This document shows positions 33,641-42,912 of a stretch of 64,000 nucleotides of DNA, one piece after another. Origin of the DNA: Gammaproteobacteria bacterium (GTDB lineage Bacteria > Pseudomonadota > Gammaproteobacteria > SZUA-140); NCBI GenBank assembly GCA_015491865.1, contig WFVD01000031.1, positions 27,684 through 91,683 of the forward strand, in the 5' to 3' direction. The notes under the pieces were generated by a model, which made no database searches, was not told where the DNA came from, and saw only the letters and a program-made list of their open reading frames with translations. Within the stretch, counting starts at the first letter, position 1. Each line of letters starts with the position of its first letter. The position numbers and the translations under genes were made by a program.

Positions 33641-33722
33641 CGGTTAAACTGTTATCTGACATACATAGAGAGCTAATCTACCATGAGTTGTGGCGTTATG
33701 CGCTATATTGGGGCGGTATTGC

Positions 33723-35213
33723 CTAAGTTTTTATGGCCTGTTCCATCGCTATTTTCCAGCGCTGGTAGCGTTTAATGAGTGCCGGGTTATGGTCTGGTGT
33801 GATCGGTGTCATGGTGTCGCTACGCCAGCTAACCTCTGGCAACGCTGGTGATTCTGGTGCTGACTGCGCTAGTAACCATGCAACACCACGGGCGGTCGCT
33901 TCACATTCAGCCATGCGTAGTATAGATAAGCCACTTAGATCGGCAATGCGCTGGCAGAGTCCATCGAGTTGCGCGAGTCCACCGCTCATCAATATCTCAC
34001 TGGCAGCCGGTTGGTGCAGCTGTAGCTGTTCAATGTTTACCTGTAGCAGAAAGGCGATGCTCTCGATGACAGCTACCACTTTTTGCTGCTCGTCTCCTTT
34101 ACCAATAAACTGCGAATCAATATCGGCCTGCCAGTAGGGTGAGCCGACACCTGAAATGCCGTTGATAAATAACAGCGGGCAGTCATTATTTTTTAGCCAT
34201 AACGGTAATTGCTGAAAAAGGTTTTCTGGCTGTAGCTGCTGTTCGATCCAGCTGAGCGCGCTGCCGGCACCGTTGACGGTGCCCTCTAACGCATAGTGTG
34301 CTGCGCCGTACTGCTGTAACAGCAGACTGGTGAGGAGCGTTGGTCTAATCTCACAGCCGCTGCTGATGACCCGCTGGATAAAGGCGCCGGTGCCGATATT
34401 GATATAGAGCGCCTCATTCCGCAGCTGTTGCCACGCAAACAGTGATGCAGACTGATCGCCAATCACGGTCATCATCGGAATGGAGTGGCCTGAAATCGTC
34501 AGTGATCCGTATGCGCAGTGGTTCGGAACCGGTTGTGGCAGGGGGATATCGGGCAGTGAAAATAGTGCGATCAGTGCCGGATCCCAGGTGAGTGTTCTGA
34601 TATTCCATAGCAGCGTACGAGAGGCGTTAACATGATCAACCAGATAGGGCTTCTGGTCCAGTAACTGGTGTAGCAGATAACTACTCATCGGTCCCCAGCA
34701 GAGGCGCTGCTGTTGCGCGGCAGCGGCGACGGCTGGCAGCTTCTCAATACACCATTGAAGCTTCCCTACGCCGTAATGTGGTGACAGGAATAACCCGGTT
34801 GCCTGATGGATCTGTGATTGAGCTCCCCGGAATTTCTCGATCCAGTCGGCAGCGCGCCTATCTTGCCAGCTGATGAGGGGGGCGAGTGGTGCGCCGGTGA
34901 TGCGGTCCCAGCAGGCGACATTAGCGCGCTGGGTCGCCATGCCGGCGGCAACAATATCGGTTAGTTTAATGTTGGGTGAAGTGACCGCTTCGTGAATGGC
35001 CTGCTGAATAGATTGCAGCAGCCGTTCGGCCGGATATTCAACATGGCCAGCGCCATTCACCTGCGCCTCAATAGGAATGGCCGCGAGTGAAAGCAGCTCT
35101 CCTTGCCGGTTAAAGAGAGAGGCGCGGCTCGCATGCCCTCCCTGGTCGATCACGAGATAGAGCGCACCGTTGTTATCTGAACGGTTCAAATTTGCCCTCG
35201 CAGCCATGCCCAT
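33723..35213 (-). CDS. FGGY-family carbohydrate/polyol kinase (divergent, glycerol-kinase-like)
   Basis: 496 aa; 'YLVIDQGGHASRASLFNRQGE', 'LISWQDRRAADWI', 'INIGTGAFIQRV', 'MSGGLAQLDGLCQRIADLSG'. Confidence 0.85.
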   Translation of the reverse strand: MGMAARANLNRSDNNGALYLVIDQGGHASRASLFNRQGELLSLAAIPIEAQVNGAGHVEYPAERLLQSIQQAIHEAVTSPNIKLTDIVAAGMATQRANVACWDRITGAPLAPLISWQDRRAADWIEKFRGAQSQIHQATGLFLSPHYGVGKLQWCIEKLPAVAAAAQQQRLCWGPMSSYLLHQLLDQKPYLVDHVNASRTLLWNIRTLTWDPALIALFSLPDIPLPQPVPNHCAYGSLTISGHSIPMMTVIGDQSASLFAWQQLRNEALYINIGTGAFIQRVISSGCEIRPTLLTSLLLQQYGAAHYALEGTVNGAGSALSWIEQQLQPENLFQQLPLWLKNNDCPLLFINGISGVGSPYWQADIDSQFIGKGDEQQKVVAVIESIAFLLQVNIEQLQLHQPAASEILMSGGLAQLDGLCQRIADLSGLSILRMAECEATARGVAWLLAQSAPESPALPEVSWRSDTMTPITPDHNPALIKRYQRWKIAMEQAIKT

Positions 35214-35956
35214 ACCATCCCGATATACTCATGTGCTATCTGTTCTGATTTCAGCAGCGCGCTGGCGTTAGGCAGGAAATAGTCGGGTCCGTTTAGCGCC
35301 TGTTTTCTTGCTCGATGATGAGTTGGCGCAGGAGCCGGTGTGAGCCCCTGACGCTCAAATAAAGCCATAGAGCGGGGCATGTGCATTGCCGAGGTGACCA
35401 GTATAAAATCACTCTCCCTGACCAGCGATTTAATATTGATGGCCTGCTCTCCGGTGTCGCGGGAGCGTGTATCAAGCACAATATTCGCCTCTTTTACCCC
35501 CATTATTCTGGCAGCCTGACGCATCGTCTCTGCCTCGGGTTGATCATCAAAGACCTTTCCACCAGAGAGAATCAGGTGACTACTGGGTAGCATCTTATGC
35601 AATCGAACACCTTCTGTCACACGCGCCAGCGTTGAAGGGTTGATCTGGCTGGTGACGGGAACTGCCGGGTCACTAACATGACCACCACCCAGTACTACAA
35701 CATACCTGATATGAGCACTCTCTGCTGTTGTTTGTAGTCGATAGCTCGGGTACTGGTTTTCGAGTGATGCCACCAGGGTGTTGCTAACCGGTGTGATGCT
35801 GAATAACGTCAAGGTAGTGAGCGCGATGAGAATCAACAGATGGCCTGCGCGCTTCCTGCATGTATAGCAGGCCAAAAACAGGCCGAGCAGAATAGCAATA
35901 ATACTCAGCGGCAGTGGTGCTAACAGTGCTGCAACGGTTTTTTTAAATAAAAACAT
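35186..35956 (-). CDS. ElyC/SanA/YdcF (DUF218) family membrane-anchored protein
   Basis: 256 aa; 'YVVVLGGGH', 'LILSGGKVFDDQPEAETMRQAARIMGV', 'DTRSRDTGEQAINIKSLV', 'FILVTSAMHMPRSMALFERQG'. Confidence 0.88.
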   Translation of the reverse strand: MFLFKKTVAALLAPLPLSIIAILLGLFLACYTCRKRAGHLLILIALTTLTLFSITPVSNTLVASLENQYPSYRLQTTAESAHIRYVVVLGGGHVSDPAVPVTSQINPSTLARVTEGVRLHKMLPSSHLILSGGKVFDDQPEAETMRQAARIMGVKEANIVLDTRSRDTGEQAINIKSLVRESDFILVTSAMHMPRSMALFERQGLTPAPAPTHHRARKQALNGPDYFLPNASALLKSEQIAHEYIGMVWAWLRGQI

Positions 35957-36279
35957 GGTTCGATAGTCAGGCTCTGTTGTTAGAGGCGTGTTTGGTAACG
36001 CTAGCTGTATGGTGCCCTGGATCGTGATCAGTATAAGTTAATCATGGTTGGTTTCAGAATAAGCTTAAAAGTTTTCTGAAAGTTTAGCTGATTAAAATAG
36101 GTCATTCATACAGGTGCCTGCCAGGGTAGCAGCGCTCATTAGCGCAATACGAGCAGAAGTTTACTGATGAGTGTAAGCTAGGGGAGAGGCCTGATGTTGC
36201 GGCTGTGTGAAGAGTGGCCGTTTCTGTAGTGGCTCAATTGGTGGCTCGGGCTGAGCATCCATAAAGAGAGTAGCTAATA

Positions 36280-37968
36280 ATGAGCGCAGTATTTAGCGAT
36301 GTCTTTACTGAAATAGCAGTGCTGCTGTTGATGGCTGCCGTCATCGGTGCCATCGCGCTACGGCTACGTCAGCCACTCATAGTTGCCTTTATCGCGCTCG
36401 GTCTTTTGGTGGGGCCATCTGCACTGGGTTGGGTCTCTGCTAATGATCAGGTAGACCTGCTCGCCAGGATGGGAATTGCACTGCTGCTGTTCGTGGTGGG
36501 ACTCAAGCTGGATCTACACATCATCCGTATCATGGGGCCAGTGGCGCTGGCGGCCGGACTTGGCCAGGTCTTTTTTACCTCTGTCATTGGCTACTTTATC
36601 GCTATTGCACTCGGTATGTCTCAGGTAGGCGCACTTTATGTCGCGGTGGCGCTAACCTTCTCCAGTACCATCATCATCGTCAAGTTACTGTCTGACAAGC
36701 GTGAAGTGGATGCACTCCACGGGCGCATCGCCATCGGTTTTCTTATCGTTCAGGATATCGTCGTGGTACTGGTGATGATCGGCCTGACGGCGCTGGGAGA
36801 AGTGGGTGACACCACCAGCCTGAGCTGGGAGGCGCTTGGGCTATTATTCAGGGGCGCTCTGTTTATTGTTACCATTGGTCTGTTAATACGTTTCGTCCTG
36901 ACACCACTACTGCACCAGCTGGCCCGCTCACCAGAGCTACTCATACTATTCGCTATCGCCTGGGCAGTTGCCCTGGCAGCGGCAGGTGGGGCGCTTGGTT
37001 TTAGCAAGGAGGTCGGGGCCTTTCTCGCCGGCGTGTCACTGGCCTCAACACCTTATCGTGAGATCATCGGTGCACGCCTCGTAAGCCTGCGTGATTTTAT
37101 GCTGCTGTTTTTCTTTATCGATCTCGGTGCCGGGCTGGATTTGTCAACGCTTGGCGCGCAGGTGATGCCGGCTATAATTCTGTCGCTATTTGTCCTCATC
37201 GGTAATCCATTAATTGTGATGACCATTCTTGGGGCGATGGGTTACCGTAAGCGTACAAGCTTTCTCGCCGGCCTGACGGTGGCCCAGATCAGCGAGTTCT
37301 CGCTGATACTGGGTGCGCTGGGGCTGAGCCTGGGCCATATCGATACGGAGACCATGGGGCTTATCACCCTGGTGGGGTTTATTACCATCAGCGTCTCCAC
37401 CTACATGATTCTCTATTCCTATCCACTCTACGAACGGATTGCTCCGTGGCTTGGGCTGTTTGAGCGCCGCGTTCCACACCGGGAGGCGACGCAGGGTGAG
37501 GTGGGGGAGGCGGAGAGAGTCGATCTCATCCTGTTTGGTCTGGGGCGATTCGGTACCGGGATTGTGCAGGAGCTACGTAAGCGAGGCCACCAGGTGCTCA
37601 GCGTCGATTTTGATCCCGACCTGGTGAGACGCAATGATGGTAATGGCATTGAGGTGCGATACGGCGACGCTGAAGATCCGGAGTTTATCGCCAGTCTGCC
37701 ATTGGACCAGCCACGCTGGGTGTTAAGCAGTGTACGTGAAAAGAGTATCAACCTTGCGCTACTACACGCACTGCGTGACCATGGATATAAAGGACGTGTA
37801 GCGGTTACGGCCGATACCGCTTTCATTGCCGCACAACTGGAGCGTGCGGGGGCAGACCGGGTGCTGATCCCCTATGCAGCTGCAGCTGCCGAGGCTGTTG
37901 AGAGTCTCTTTGGTGAGAATGATAAAGAGCAGGGCAGGCAGTTGAGAAGAGATGAAAAGGGTGTGTGA
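36280..37968 (+). CDS. Kef/CPA2-type monovalent cation:proton antiporter with C-terminal TrkA-N (RCK) domain
   Basis: 562 aa; Na_H_Exchanger TMs ('LALTFSSTIIIVKLLSDK', 'FSKEVGAFLAGVSLA') and 'LILFGLGRFGTGIVQELRKRGHQVLSVDFDPDLV'. Confidence 0.93.
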   Translation: MSAVFSDVFTEIAVLLLMAAVIGAIALRLRQPLIVAFIALGLLVGPSALGWVSANDQVDLLARMGIALLLFVVGLKLDLHIIRIMGPVALAAGLGQVFFTSVIGYFIAIALGMSQVGALYVAVALTFSSTIIIVKLLSDKREVDALHGRIAIGFLIVQDIVVVLVMIGLTALGEVGDTTSLSWEALGLLFRGALFIVTIGLLIRFVLTPLLHQLARSPELLILFAIAWAVALAAAGGALGFSKEVGAFLAGVSLASTPYREIIGARLVSLRDFMLLFFFIDLGAGLDLSTLGAQVMPAIILSLFVLIGNPLIVMTILGAMGYRKRTSFLAGLTVAQISEFSLILGALGLSLGHIDTETMGLITLVGFITISVSTYMILYSYPLYERIAPWLGLFERRVPHREATQGEVGEAERVDLILFGLGRFGTGIVQELRKRGHQVLSVDFDPDLVRRNDGNGIEVRYGDAEDPEFIASLPLDQPRWVLSSVREKSINLALLHALRDHGYKGRVAVTADTAFIAAQLERAGADRVLIPYAAAAAEAVESLFGENDKEQGRQLRRDEKGV

Positions 37969-38000
37969 GCAGATTGATTTAACCAGAGGTCATATGAGTA

Positions 38001-38519
38001 ATGCCTGGTTTCAGAGATAGCGGTGAACAGCGTTTTGTATCTTTCTTTCCCATGCGCATTCTGCTGTTTTCGCTGCTGTGGTGGATACTCACTGATGGTG
38101 TAATGGCGTCATGGCTGGTGGGGGTGCCGGTAGTGTTACTGGCGACAGCTGTCAGCATGGTGCTACTGCCCCCTTTTAGCGGCTCTTTACGTGGTGTGGT
38201 GCAGTTTGTCCCGCTCTTTCTCTGGCGCTCCCTGCGTGGTGGGGTGGATGTCGCCTGGCGGGCGTTGCACCCTCGGCGGCCACTCTCTCCCGGTTTTATC
38301 AAATATCGCTGGCATCTTCCACCAGGGCTGCCGCGGGTGGTGATGGCCGATATCATCAGCCTGCTGCCCGGCACCCTGAGTGTGGAACTCGGCGACCACT
38401 ATCTGCATGTGCATCTACTCGATGAACAGCAAGATTTTTTATCAGAAGTTGGTAAAGTAGAGCAGAGCGTAGCCGCGATCTTTGCGATCTCTTTATGGCC
38501 AGAGAGGGAGATAAAATGA
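38001..38519 (+). CDS. mrpE: Na+/H+ antiporter subunit E (MrpE/MnhE family), cluster 2
   Basis: 172 aa; 'VMADIISLLPGTLSVELGDHYLHVHLLDE'. Internal ATG at 38052 is a plausible alternative start. Confidence 0.88.
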   Translation: MPGFRDSGEQRFVSFFPMRILLFSLLWWILTDGVMASWLVGVPVVLLATAVSMVLLPPFSGSLRGVVQFVPLFLWRSLRGGVDVAWRALHPRRPLSPGFIKYRWHLPPGLPRVVMADIISLLPGTLSVELGDHYLHVHLLDEQQDFLSEVGKVEQSVAAIFAISLWPEREIK

Positions 38520-39484
38520 AACGATTTAATCATATCCTTTGCGTGGTCACACCGGGAGTAGAACAGCAGCCCGCACTGACTCGCGCAGTTATGCTGGCAG
38601 AAAACAATCGGGCGAGCCTGACGGTTATTGATGTGGTTGAGCCGGTAACAGTGGGCAATGGGGTGCAGCAATGTGCGCCAACAGCAGCTGAGTTGCAGGG
38701 CGCGATGATGACGCTTCACGAAGAGGCGCTGGAGCTTCTGATCTCACCTTACCGAGAGCGGCTGGAGGTGCAGGGCAAGGTGCTGAGTGGCATCCCATTT
38801 CTGGAGATGGTTCGCGAGGTGCTGCGCAACGGGCACGATCTGCTAATTAAAACAGCTGAAACCCCGGAGTGGCAGGACCATCTATTTGGCAGTGACGACA
38901 TGCACCTGTTACGCAAATGCCCCTCTCCTGTCTGGCTGATCAAGCCTCAGTTGTGTAAGCGGTATCAGCGGGTTCTGGTGGCGGTAGATGTAGAGGATGC
39001 CTGTTCTTCGGATGAAAGGAGATCACGACAGGCGATGAACTGTCAGTTAATTGAGATGGCCCGCTCTCTGGCGCTGGCCGACGCGGCTGAGCTGCACATT
39101 GTGCATGTGTGGGATGCGCCTGGTGAGCGTATCATGCGCGGCGCATCCATGCAGATGTCAGAGAATACAATTACAGCCTATATCGAAGAGGAGCGGCGCC
39201 ACCATGCGGCGAGCCTGGATCTCTTAATGGGTGAGGCGTGCGCGCTGGCTTCAGATGATCTCACCCCTCAGATACATCTGATAAGGGGAAGGGCCCGCAG
39301 GGAGATTCCAGCGCTGGCGAGGCAGATCGGGGCCGATCTTGTGGTGATGGGAACGGTCGCTCGTACCGGCATACCGGGTTTCATTGTGGGAAATACAGCA
39401 GAGGCGATATTAAATCAGCTCGATTGCTCTGTGCTTGCGATTAAACCCGAGGGGTTTCTTTCGCCAGTGACACTGGAGGAGTAG
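38495..39484 (+). CDS. Tandem universal stress protein (UspE-like)
   Basis: 329 aa; two USP-like halves; 'QRVLVAVDVED', 'GADLVVMGTVARTGIPGFIVGNTAEAILNQLDCSVLAIKPEGF'. ATG at 38516 is an alternative start. Confidence 0.9.
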   Translation: MAREGDKMKRFNHILCVVTPGVEQQPALTRAVMLAENNRASLTVIDVVEPVTVGNGVQQCAPTAAELQGAMMTLHEEALELLISPYRERLEVQGKVLSGIPFLEMVREVLRNGHDLLIKTAETPEWQDHLFGSDDMHLLRKCPSPVWLIKPQLCKRYQRVLVAVDVEDACSSDERRSRQAMNCQLIEMARSLALADAAELHIVHVWDAPGERIMRGASMQMSENTITAYIEEERRHHAASLDLLMGEACALASDDLTPQIHLIRGRARREIPALARQIGADLVVMGTVARTGIPGFIVGNTAEAILNQLDCSVLAIKPEGFLSPVTLEE

Positions 39485-39489
39485 GGTGT

Positions 39490-39768
39490 ATGGAGGTGTT
39501 TTACTTCGCACTGGCGCTGTTTCTACTGTTAAACCTTATTGTCGGAATGTGGCGGGTACTACGCGGCCCCACAGCGGCTGACCGCATGTTGACGGCGCAG
39601 CTGTTCGGTACCACATCGGTGGCACTGCTGCTGCTACTCTCGCAGGCGATGGAACAGCCTGCCCTGCGCGATGTGGCGCTGGTTTTTGCGCTGTTAGCTG
39701 CCGTAACCGCGGTTGCATTTGTACGCCGCGCCTGGCCGCAAGTGGAGAGAGAAGATGGCAATAGATGA
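39490..39768 (+). CDS. mrpF: Antiporter subunit F (MrpF/MnhF family), cluster 2
   Basis: 92 aa; 'MWRVLRGPTAADRMLTAQLFGTTSVALLLLLS'. Confidence 0.88.
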   Translation: MEVFYFALALFLLLNLIVGMWRVLRGPTAADRMLTAQLFGTTSVALLLLLSQAMEQPALRDVALVFALLAAVTAVAFVRRAWPQVEREDGNR

Positions 39769-40054
39769 GGTGGTTTCAATCCTCCTGCTGCTTGCCGGGG
39801 CTGTTTTCTTTTTTGCAGGCACGCTGGGGCTGCTGCGCTTTCCAGATATCTATACGCGTCTGCATGCACTGACAAAAGCCGATAATGTAGGACTCGGGCT
39901 GATGGTGGCGGGGCTTGCCCTGCAGGCGGAGTCTGCGGCTGCAGTGGGTAAGTTAATGGTGATCTGGCTGCTGGTGCTGCTGGCGGGGGGCAGTGTTGCT
40001 CATCTGGTCGCTGCCGCGGCACGGCGGAGGGGGATCGTGCCATGGAAGCGATGA
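39755..40054 (+). CDS. mrpG: Antiporter subunit G (MrpG/MnhG family), cluster 2
   Basis: Start at ATG 39755 (MAIDEVVSILLLLAG); 'GTLGLLRFPDIYTRLHALTKADNVGLGLMVAGLALQ'. Confidence 0.9.
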   Translation: MAIDEVVSILLLLAGAVFFFAGTLGLLRFPDIYTRLHALTKADNVGLGLMVAGLALQAESAAAVGKLMVIWLLVLLAGGSVAHLVAAAARRRGIVPWKR

Positions 40055-40100
40055 GTGGCATCAAAATAGAGAATGCGCGGGTACGAGGGGCGCAGGCACG

Positions 40101-41069
40101 ATGACCTTATTGCCGCTGATCTTCGATGGCGTGCTGGGGTTCACCTTGCTATGGCTGGCGTGGCAGCTGCTGGGAAGTCCAGATCTCTTCAGGGCCATTG
40201 TACTGTTTATCGCCTTTGGTCTGTTGATGGCGCTGATTTGGGTACGGCTCGATGCGCCGGATGTTGCGCTGGCCGAGGCGGCAATTGGTGCCGGGTTGAC
40301 GGGCGCTCTGCTGCTGGCGGCATTGGCAAGGCTTGGCCCGCCTAGTGAAACTGCCAGCCTCGATAATCAGGGCGATAGGGCCTCTGTGGCAGAGGGGGGC
40401 GGGCTGCCATTTCGGCGATGGTTGGTAGCACTACACCTTGTGCTGGCCTGCGGGCTCGGCTACGCGGTGATGAGTCTGCCATCTGCAGCGCCTGGGTTGA
40501 GTGATGCGGTGGCGAACAGCCTTGCGCTTAGCGGAGTGAGCAACCCGGTGACGGCGGTGCTGCTTAATTTTCGGGCCTACGACACCTTGCTGGAGATGGG
40601 GGTACTACTGCTCGCGCTGCTGGCTGTCTGGTCGCTGGGTAGTACGCCTGACGCCCCCCCTGATGATCAACCAGTGGGCGGTGTGCTGGCACTGTTGGCG
40701 CGTCTGCTGACACCCTTGCTGTTACTGGTGGCGGGTTACCTGTTATGGGTCGGCGGCCGCGCACCGGGCGGAGCCTTTCAGGCCGGCTCAGTCCTGGGGG
40801 CAGCAGGGGTACTGCTAGTGCTGGCAGGATGGCGTCTCGGTCGGAGGTTTGCACAGCTACCCCTGCGGATCATGCTGGTGGCGGGCCTGGTTCTGTTTAT
40901 GGCGGTTGGTCTGTTTGTCATGCTGGTGGGAGGGGATTTTCTGACCTATCCTCATGCTTCTGCAGGGGGATTAATCCTGTTGATTGAAGCGGCAGCGACG
41001 CTTTCGATTGGTATGATTCTGGCGGCCCTTTTTCTGGGAATCCGGCCTGATTCGAGGGCCGATCAATGA
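40101..41069 (+). CDS. Fused DUF4040/MbhD-MbhE-like + MrpB subunit, cluster 2
   Basis: Start at ATG 40101 (MTLLPLIFDGVLG). N-half 'DAPDVALAEAAIGAGLTGALLLAAL', 'VTAVLLNFRAYDTLLEMGVL'; C-half 'GGRAPGGAFQAGSVLGA', MnhB-like. Confidence 0.87.
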   Translation: MTLLPLIFDGVLGFTLLWLAWQLLGSPDLFRAIVLFIAFGLLMALIWVRLDAPDVALAEAAIGAGLTGALLLAALARLGPPSETASLDNQGDRASVAEGGGLPFRRWLVALHLVLACGLGYAVMSLPSAAPGLSDAVANSLALSGVSNPVTAVLLNFRAYDTLLEMGVLLLALLAVWSLGSTPDAPPDDQPVGGVLALLARLLTPLLLLVAGYLLWVGGRAPGGAFQAGSVLGAAGVLLVLAGWRLGRRFAQLPLRIMLVAGLVLFMAVGLFVMLVGGDFLTYPHASAGGLILLIEAAATLSIGMILAALFLGIRPDSRADQ

Positions 41070-41154
41070 GCTGCCGGGGTACATCTTTCACCTCGCTATG
41101 TTCATCTTATTGTAGTACTCGCGCTGCTGCTGGCAGCGATTCTCAGGAGGCGCG

Positions 41155-41457
41155 GTGACCTTCTTTCTATTCTTTGCACTGGTCGGTATTGGGCTGTTTA
41201 CCCTGGGGCTATATGCGGTGATTGTACATCCCCATTTACTGCGCAAAATTCTTGCTGTTAATGTGATGGGTAGTGGCGTATTTCTTCTGCTAGTGGCTCT
41301 GGCAAAGCGCAGCGATAGTGTGGATCCTGTGCCGCATGCGATGGTGATTACCGGCATAGTGGTGGCGATTTCTGCTACTGCTCTGGCGGTAATATTGATG
41401 TTACGGGTGAAGGGTGAAACAGGCCGGGTCAAACTTCCCGAAACCCCGCAAGAGTAG
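41155..41457 (+). CDS. mrpC: Antiporter subunit C (MrpC/NuoK-like), cluster 2
   Basis: 100 aa, GTG start; 'LLRKILAVNVMGSGVFLLLVALAKR…DPVPHAMVITGIVVAISATALAVILMLRVK'. Confidence 0.9.
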   Translation: MTFFLFFALVGIGLFTLGLYAVIVHPHLLRKILAVNVMGSGVFLLLVALAKRSDSVDPVPHAMVITGIVVAISATALAVILMLRVKGETGRVKLPETPQE

Positions 41458-41463
41458 TGCTGG

Positions 41464-42912
41464 ATGAGCGTGTTGATCTTTAGCATCCATTGGCAAGTGA
41501 TGGTTGTCCTGTTGCCGCTGGCTGGCGCCATCGCCTGTTTTTTGTGGCCTCGGCGCGGCGTTATGCTTGCTCTGGTCTGTGCGTTGGGAACCACCCTCTC
41601 TGTCGCCGGGCTGAGCTGGCTGGTGGTAGTTGAGGGGGCGCAACGTTATACGGTTGGTGGTTGGGGTGCGCCATTAGGCATCGATCTCTATGTTGATGGA
41701 CTTAGTTTACTGATGCTTATCGTCACCTCGGTAGTGGGAGTGGCCATTAGCGTCTATGCTAACGGTTACTTTGAGCGCAGCAGGGCGAGAGCGTTCTGGC
41801 CACTATGGTTATTCCTCTGGGGGGCGCTGAACGCACTGTTTCTGTCAGCAGATATTTTTAATCTCTATATCACGCTGGAGCTGCTGGGGCTGGCGGCTGT
41901 CACACTGGTCGCACTGGCTAAAGGTGCGCAGCCTCTGAGTAGTGCTATGCGTTATCTGCTGGTTACTCTGCTAGGTTCGCTACTCTTCCTGCTTGGGGTT
42001 GCGCTGCTCTATCATAGTTCTGGTAGCGTCGATATTGCTATTCTGGCCGAGCGACTGAGCGCGTCGCCTGTGGTGTGGATTGCACTGGGGCTGATGGTTG
42101 TTGGCCTGCTGCTCAAAACGGCTCTCTTTCCGCTTCATTTCTGGTTGCCGCAAGCTCACGCCAGCGCACCTGCGCCGGTGAGTGCCCTGCTTTCTGCACT
42201 GGTGGTAAAGGCATCATTTTATATCTTGATACGCCTCTGGCTGGAAATCTTTCCACCAAATAATTTCGTACTGGGGCAGCTATTGGGACTGCTTGGGGCA
42301 GCGGCTCTCCTCTGGGGGAACCTGCAGGCGCTGCGACAGACACGGCTTAAAATGTTGATCGCCTACTCAACGGTGGCACAGCTGGGCTATCTGTTTCTGG
42401 CTTTTCCGCTGGCGAATATTATTGGCTGGACGGGAGCGCTTTATATGCTGCTATCCCACGCGATTGCAAAGGCAGCCATGTTTATGGCGGCGGGCAACAT
42501 CCTGCGTTTTGGTGGCCACGACTCTATTGCAGACCTTGACCGCATCGTGCAGCGTCTACCCCTGACGGTCACAACCTTTGCGCTGGCAGGGGTTAGCATT
42601 ATGGGACTGCCACCCAGTGGTGGATTTGTCGCTAAATGGTTACTGCTAGAGGCGGCGATACGTTCTGCTCAGTGGTGGTGGGGGGTGGTTCTGGTTCTGG
42701 GTGGCCTGTTATCTGCTGTGTGGATCTTTAAAGTAGTTGGCTACGCCTTTACCCCCTCTCCGGTGCCACACGAGGTGAGAGCAGTACCCGCCTCAATGGA
42801 GTGGAGTGCGCTGGCGCTAGCCCTGACAGCGATTGCACTAGGGCTGTTCTCTTCCTGGCCCCTGGCGCTGATGATGGTCGGCCTCCCTTTTGGTGAGGGG
42901 GGTGGGTCGTGA
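41464..42912 (+). CDS. mrpD: Antiporter subunit D (MrpD-like), cluster 2
   Basis: 482 aa; 'IFNLYITLELLGLAAVTLVAL', 'LLLKTALFPLHFWLPQAHASAPAPVSALLSALVVKAS'. Confidence 0.9.
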   Translation: MSVLIFSIHWQVMVVLLPLAGAIACFLWPRRGVMLALVCALGTTLSVAGLSWLVVVEGAQRYTVGGWGAPLGIDLYVDGLSLLMLIVTSVVGVAISVYANGYFERSRARAFWPLWLFLWGALNALFLSADIFNLYITLELLGLAAVTLVALAKGAQPLSSAMRYLLVTLLGSLLFLLGVALLYHSSGSVDIAILAERLSASPVVWIALGLMVVGLLLKTALFPLHFWLPQAHASAPAPVSALLSALVVKASFYILIRLWLEIFPPNNFVLGQLLGLLGAAALLWGNLQALRQTRLKMLIAYSTVAQLGYLFLAFPLANIIGWTGALYMLLSHAIAKAAMFMAAGNILRFGGHDSIADLDRIVQRLPLTVTTFALAGVSIMGLPPSGGFVAKWLLLEAAIRSAQWWWGVVLVLGGLLSAVWIFKVVGYAFTPSPVPHEVRAVPASMEWSALALALTAIALGLFSSWPLALMMVGLPFGEGGGS

